A stretch of DNA of 32,765 nucleotides from JACVRW01 sp034664105 (lineage in GTDB: Bacteria > Actinomycetota > Thermoleophilia > Solirubrobacterales > Thermoleophilaceae): positions 1-32,765 of the forward strand of contig JAXDIH010000063.1 of NCBI GenBank assembly GCA_034664105.1. The letters are read 5' to 3'. Below are positions 29,630 to 32,765 of the stretch, piece after piece; within the stretch, counting starts at the first letter, position 1; the number at the start of each line of letters is the position of its first letter. The notes under the pieces are model-generated. The model worked only from the letters and a program-made list of their open reading frames with translations, was not told the DNA's origin and made no database searches. A program made the position numbers and the translations under genes.

Positions 29630-30553
29630 CTGCCGGCGGGCGACGCTCGCGGCCGCCCGCAGTGGCGCGGTGATGCGCCAGCTGCTGCCCGCGTACACGC
29701 CGTCGAGCTCCGTGCGCAGGCGCGCGGCCTCCTCGTGGAGGCGCTCCGCGTGCTCGACCTGGCCGCGTGCCTCCATCATCAGGATGCTCAGGTTGCGCGC
29801 CAGCGCGCGTGCCTCGCGCGGCTCGGACGGGTTGGGGCGCTCGAGCTCCTCTGCGGTCAGCTCGCCGGGCTGGCGGCGCAGCACGATCCAGCCGTGTCCC
29901 TCGGCCCCGTGCCAGGTGTCGCGGGCGCGCAGCTCGACGATCTCGAAGCCGCGCCCCCAGTGCTCGCGCAGCCACCACTCGGAGTGGAAGACGTTCGGCC
30001 CGCCCTCGTCCCAGGAGCGGCCGGGCAGCGTGACGAGCATCCCCGTCTCGTCCTCTACCCACTCGGCCTTCGCGCCCGCGCCGAAGGGCTGCCAGAGCGC
30101 CTCGCCGAGGAACGAGAAGACGCCCAGCCCGCCGGGTCGCAGCAGGCGGTGCGCCTCGGCGAGCCAGCCGGCCCAGTGATCGGTGAGGTGGGTGAACACC
30201 GACACGCCGTAGATCAGGTCGAAGGAGCTCGAGGGCAGGTCCAGGGGCGGCTCTTCGCCGTTCTGGACGAAGCTGAATCCGGGCAGGTTGGCGCGCGCCC
30301 AGTCCAGGCTCTCCGCGTGGATGTCGCAGCCCACGAACTCGGCCTGCCGGGCCTCCTCGGCGAACTCGGAGAGCGTGCGGCCCGGCCCGCAGCCGAAGTC
30401 CAGCACCCGCTTGCCCTGCCACGACCAGTCCGGCGGCAGCAGGGAGACGATCCGCTCGCGGTGGAACTGGGCGATCTCGCGATAGCCCTCCGCGGAGCCA
30501 CCCACCCGCGTGGCGAGGCGGTCCGGCGGCTGAGTGGTGGCGGAGACGCTCAC
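29609..30553 (-). CDS. SAM-dependent methyltransferase with C-terminal coiled-coil tail
   Basis: 314 aa from the GTG at 30553. RVLDFGCGPGRTLSEFA (about 49-65) is motif I, VGCDIHAESLDWA the acid strand, and FDLIYGVSVFTHLTDHWAGW (within about 110-130) the motif II/III region. GLGVFSFLGEALW and HSEWWLREHWGRGFEIVEL complete the fold. Beyond about residue 240 the chain leaves the methyltransferase domain: a heptad-rich helix (QVEHAERLHEEAARLRTEL) is followed by YAGSSWRITAPLRAAASVA and a basic end. The SSWRITAPLR phrase is frequent at ends of glycan-locus transferases and may anchor them to the membrane or partners. A TACGAT box 7 nt upstream fixes the GTG start. Confidence 0.87.
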   Translation of the reverse strand: MSVSATTQPPDRLATRVGGSAEGYREIAQFHRERIVSLLPPDWSWQGKRVLDFGCGPGRTLSEFAEEARQAEFVGCDIHAESLDWARANLPGFSFVQNGEEPPLDLPSSSFDLIYGVSVFTHLTDHWAGWLAEAHRLLRPGGLGVFSFLGEALWQPFGAGAKAEWVEDETGMLVTLPGRSWDEGGPNVFHSEWWLREHWGRGFEIVELRARDTWHGAEGHGWIVLRRQPGELTAEELERPNPSEPREARALARNLSILMMEARGQVEHAERLHEEAARLRTELDGVYAGSSWRITAPLRAAASVARRQLDRRRQ

Positions 30554-30560
30554 GGCCCCG

Positions 30561-30566
30561 ATCGTA
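30561..30566 (-). promoter_or_regulatory. Putative -10 box of the coiled-coil methyltransferase
   Basis: TACGAT on the minus strand, exactly 7 nt before the GTG at 30553. Confidence 0.6.
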
Positions 30567-30604
30567 TCCAGGCGAACGGAAGCCAGAGACGCTGGCCCGG
30601 CCGC

Positions 30605-30610
30605 TACGCT
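30605..30610 (+). promoter_or_regulatory. Possible -10 box of the UPF0104 operon
   Basis: TACGCT fits TAnnnT. No ATG/GTG/TTG follows at close range; an in-frame ATT lies 9 nt downstream, and the first ATG is at 30671. Confidence 0.4.
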
Positions 30611-30670
30611 GGGCCGGCCATTCGGACGAACAGCGCGCACAGCCCCCAGACCCCGGCGATCCCGCGGCCG

Positions 30671-31627
30671 ATGCTCGAGCGCCTCGGCGACTCGGCTGCG
30701 CAGCTCAGCTCGCTGCGGCCGGCGAACTCCCTGCTGCGTCGCGGCCTGTGGGTCACCCTGGCGGCGCTGATCGTCGCCTTCGTCGCGCTGGCGGTCGCCG
30801 CGGCGGTGTTCAGCCTGCCGGACTTCAGCTGGCGCCTCAACGCCGCCTGGCTGCTGGCGGCGGTCGCCGCCTTCGCCGCGCTGCACCTGCTGCACGCAGC
30901 TCTGTGGCACGGGCTGCTGCTGTCGCTCAACCAGCACGTCGACCGCCGCCGCACGCGTTCGATCTGGTGCACCTCCGGCCTGGCCAAGTACACGCCGGGC
31001 AGCCTGCTGCTGCCGGTGGTGCGGGTGGCGCTGAGCGAGCCGGAGGGCGTGCCCAAGCGGATCTGCCTGGCCAGCATGATCTACGAGGTCGCCCTGTTGC
31101 TGACCGGCGCCGTGGTGGTCGGCGCCTACGCGGTCGTGAGCGCGCCCGACTTCGGCGGTCACGCGATCCGCTACGTGGTCCTGGTGCTCCCGGTGCTCGC
31201 GGTCGCCGCCCTCCACCCGTGGGTGTTCCGCCGACTGGCCGACGCCGCCCTGGTGCGGCTCGGCCGTGAGCGCCTCCCGGTGGCCCTGCCGATGGGGACG
31301 CTGGTCGGCTTCGTCGTGCTCTACAGCGCCACCTGGGTGCTCGCCGGCCTCGGTCTGTACGCGCTCATCCACGGGGTGCACCCAGTCGAGCCTCACGACC
31401 TGCTGATCGTCATCGGCGCGCCGGCGGTCGGGTACCTGGCCGCGGCGCTCGCCTTCATGCTGCCGGGCGGTCTCGGCGCGCGCGAGGGGGCGGTGGCGGT
31501 CGTCCTGAGCGCGACGCTCCCGGTTGGCGTCGGCGTGGCCGCGGCCGTCGCGCTGCGTCTGCTCCAGATGGTCGTCGAGCTGGCCTGTGCGGCGATAACT
31601 CCTCTGCTGGCCCGGAGGGCCAAGTGA
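30671..31627 (+). CDS. UPF0104/AglD-type polytopic membrane protein
   Basis: 318 aa with about eight membrane helices. It resembles the PF03706 family (lysylphosphatidylglycerol synthase transmembrane region, AglD, UPF0104). Family marks are LRRGLWVTLAALIVAF for the first helix, HLLHAALWHGLL, and SGLAKYTPGSLLLPVVRVAL (within about 103-122), close to the KYxPGxxxxxxxR motif of the family. PGGLGAREGAVAVVLS near the C-terminus is the second conserved motif. Such proteins are found in glycan loci as possible flippase or lipid-handling partners; the activity is unproven. I use the ATG at 30671, although a non-standard ATT at 30620 lies at near-leaderless spacing. It overlaps the next gene (GTGA). 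Confidence 0.82.
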   Translation: MLERLGDSAAQLSSLRPANSLLRRGLWVTLAALIVAFVALAVAAAVFSLPDFSWRLNAAWLLAAVAAFAALHLLHAALWHGLLLSLNQHVDRRRTRSIWCTSGLAKYTPGSLLLPVVRVALSEPEGVPKRICLASMIYEVALLLTGAVVVGAYAVVSAPDFGGHAIRYVVLVLPVLAVAALHPWVFRRLADAALVRLGRERLPVALPMGTLVGFVVLYSATWVLAGLGLYALIHGVHPVEPHDLLIVIGAPAVGYLAAALAFMLPGGLGAREGAVAVVLSATLPVGVGVAAAVALRLLQMVVELACAAITPLLARRAK

Positions 31628-32478
31628 CCCGCGTCCTCGTGCTCGGAGTCACCGGGATGCTGGGCGAGATGGTTCACAGGGTGCTCGCGGCCGAGCCGGA
31701 CCTGGACGTGGTCGGAACCGCCCGCGACCGCTTCGAAGCGGGCCGCGACGATCCAGGCCAGCTGATCGACGCCGTCCGGCCGGAATGGATCGTGAACGCG
31801 ATCGGCGTGATCAAGCCGCGTATCGACGAAGGAAGTCCCGCGAGCGTCGCCGCGGCGGTCGACGTGAACTCACGCTTCCCCTATGCGCTCGCCGGAGCAG
31901 CCGAGCAGCACGACGCCCGGGTCATCCAGATAGCGACGGACTGTGTCTACTCCGGACGCGTGGGTCGCTACCGCGAGGACGCCCAGCACGACGCGCTCGA
32001 CGTGTACGGCAAGACCAAGAGCCTGGGTGAGGTGATGATGCCGAGCGTCACGCACCTGCGCTGCTCGATCATCGGCCCCGAGCGGCCGCCGGGCAGCTCG
32101 CTGCTGGCGTGGGTGCTCGGTCACCCGCAGGGTGCCACCGCTCCAGGCTTCACCGACCACATCTGGAACGGCGTCACGACGTGGCACTTCGGCAAGCTCT
32201 GCGCGGCGATGATCCGCCAAGACCTCGACCTGCCTCAGCTGATGCACGTGGTCCCGGGGGACACCCTGACCAAGGCGGAGCTGCTGGCCGCGATCGCCGA
32301 CGCCTTCGGACGCGACGACCTCGTCGTGGAGCCGGGCCAGTCGGCTTCGGCGGTCGATCGCTCGCTGGACACGCTGCATGCCGACGCGAACCGCCGCCTG
32401 TGGCACGCCGCGGGCTACGACGCTCCGCCCGCGGTCGAGCAGATGGTGCACGAGCTGGCCCGTCACGCGGGAGGGTGA
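31624..32478 (+). CDS. RmlD-like NAD(P)-dependent sugar-nucleotide reductase/epimerase (SDR)
   Basis: 284 aa, GTG start overlapping the previous stop. Extended SDR fold: VLVLGVTGMLGEMVHRVL (about 4-21) is the nucleotide-binding GxxGxxG, NAIGVIKPR (about 58-66) the strand-4 loop, ATDCVYSG the catalytic-Ser region, and DVYGKTKSLGE (about 122-132) the YxxxK active site. It resembles dTDP-4-dehydrorhamnose reductases but lacks the C-terminal cupin of CapF. The gene next to it is a UDP-GlcNAc 2-epimerase, the pairing seen in UDP-FucNAc/FnlB-FnlC type pathways, so a UDP-sugar 4-ketoreductase is my preferred reading. It could also serve as the missing 4-ketoreductase for the gmd product. Confidence 0.83.
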   Translation: MTRVLVLGVTGMLGEMVHRVLAAEPDLDVVGTARDRFEAGRDDPGQLIDAVRPEWIVNAIGVIKPRIDEGSPASVAAAVDVNSRFPYALAGAAEQHDARVIQIATDCVYSGRVGRYREDAQHDALDVYGKTKSLGEVMMPSVTHLRCSIIGPERPPGSSLLAWVLGHPQGATAPGFTDHIWNGVTTWHFGKLCAAMIRQDLDLPQLMHVVPGDTLTKAELLAAIADAFGRDDLVVEPGQSASAVDRSLDTLHADANRRLWHAAGYDAPPAVEQMVHELARHAGG

Positions 32479-32485
32479 GGCACAG

Positions 32486-32765
32486 GTGCCTGCCGCATCG
32501 GCGAAGCCGCACGTCCTCCTGGTCTTGGGCATCCGTCCCGACCTGATCCGCGCCAGCCGGGTGATACACCTGCTGCGCGAGCGGCGGGAGATCGAGTTCA
32601 CCCTGCTGTGGTCGGGGCAGCACTATGCGGACAACCTGAAGGACGTCTTCATCCGCGAGCTCGGGCTACCGCGACCCGACATGGAGCTCGGCGCGAGCGG
32701 TGACTCCGACGCCGACGTCGTGGCCTCGGTGATCGCGCGCATGTCGCCGGTGCTCGCCGACATGC
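32486..32765 (+). CDS. UDP-N-acetylglucosamine 2-epimerase, 5' part only
   Basis: 93 codons before the window ends, no stop reached. The start is a GTG with GAGG at 32477-32480 about 5 nt upstream, 7 bp after the previous stop. VLLVLGIRPDLIRASRVIHL (within about 10-30) corresponds to the GTRPE-x-IK N-terminal motif of WecB/MnaA epimerases, and WSGQHYADNLKDVF (about 45-58) to the TGQH segment. The usual Glu of GTRPE is Asp here and the Thr is Ile, as in some FnlC/WbjD-type C2 epimerases. Catalytic residues further along are outside the window. With the RmlD-like SDR it suggests synthesis of an N-acetylated deoxyhexosamine. Confidence 0.8.
   Translation, partial: MPAASAKPHVLLVLGIRPDLIRASRVIHLLRERREIEFTLLWSGQHYADNLKDVFIRELGLPRPDMELGASGDSDADVVASVIARMSPVLADM

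Noticed and set aside
1..32765. Mobile elements, integrases, tRNA or rRNA genes
   Set aside because: No transposase or integrase motif, terminal repeats, or tRNA-like cloverleaf noticed, and coding density leaves almost no room for them.

Overview
The window is a dense, very GC-rich surface-polysaccharide biosynthesis locus of about 33 kb. There are 32 protein genes plus one probable leader ORF, almost no intergenic DNA, and no RNA gene, transposase or CRISPR array that I can see. Third-position G/C bias, ATGA/GTGA/TTGA start-stop overlaps, frequent GTG starts, no TAA stop at any gene called here, and -10-only promoters (TAnnnT) a few bases before the start codon suggest a high-GC actinobacterium. 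The style recalls the Thermoleophilia/Solirubrobacterales, but this taxonomic placement is inference.

Layout, left to right. 134-2300 (-): gmd and an L-2-hydroxyglutarate oxidase-like gene form an operon. 2379-5678 (+): a GT-C-like membrane protein, a methyltransferase and a GT2 glycosyltransferase. 5685-6431 (-): an FkbM methyltransferase, divergent across a 13-bp perfect inverted repeat from 6472-10532 (+), which holds a mini-ORF, a Wzx-type flippase, GT2, methyltransferase and GT4. 10544-11299 (+): a methyltransferase. 11266-13398 (-): hddA-gmhA-gmhB, three of the four steps to GDP-D-glycero-alpha-D-manno-heptose. 13445-16488 (+): a TylF-type methyltransferase and two GT4 enzymes. 16507-18390 (-): GT4 and methyltransferase. 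18444-21765 (+): a membrane-anchored GT2, a small membrane-tethered protein and a DUF2142 membrane protein. 21756-26515 (-): a Wzt-like ATPase, a Wzm-like permease, a coiled-coil protein and a GT2-GT4 fusion. 26583-29629 (+): a second GT2-GT4 fusion and a methyltransferase. 29609-30553 (-): a methyltransferase with a coiled-coil tail. 30671-32765 (+): a UPF0104/AglD-type membrane protein, an RmlD-like SDR and the start of a UDP-GlcNAc 2-epimerase.

Together the genes make nucleotide sugars (GDP-6-deoxyhexose, a heptose, probably a UDP-HexNAc derivative), assemble them with about ten glycosyltransferases, decorate them with eight methyltransferases, and export product by an ABC transporter and/or a flippase.

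The most interesting signals are regulatory and architectural. A recurrent TAnnnT box lies 6-11 nt before most transcription-unit starts, which implies leaderless or nearly leaderless mRNAs. In four places that box is built from the TAG stop codon of the preceding gene. A ten-codon leaderless mini-ORF is fused by ATGA to the flippase start. One GT4 gene appears to begin at CTG, one codon after an in-frame TGA. A 46-bp tandem duplication forms the 3' ends of two convergent genes. Two coiled-coil proteins near the ABC transporter could be a chain-termination device.
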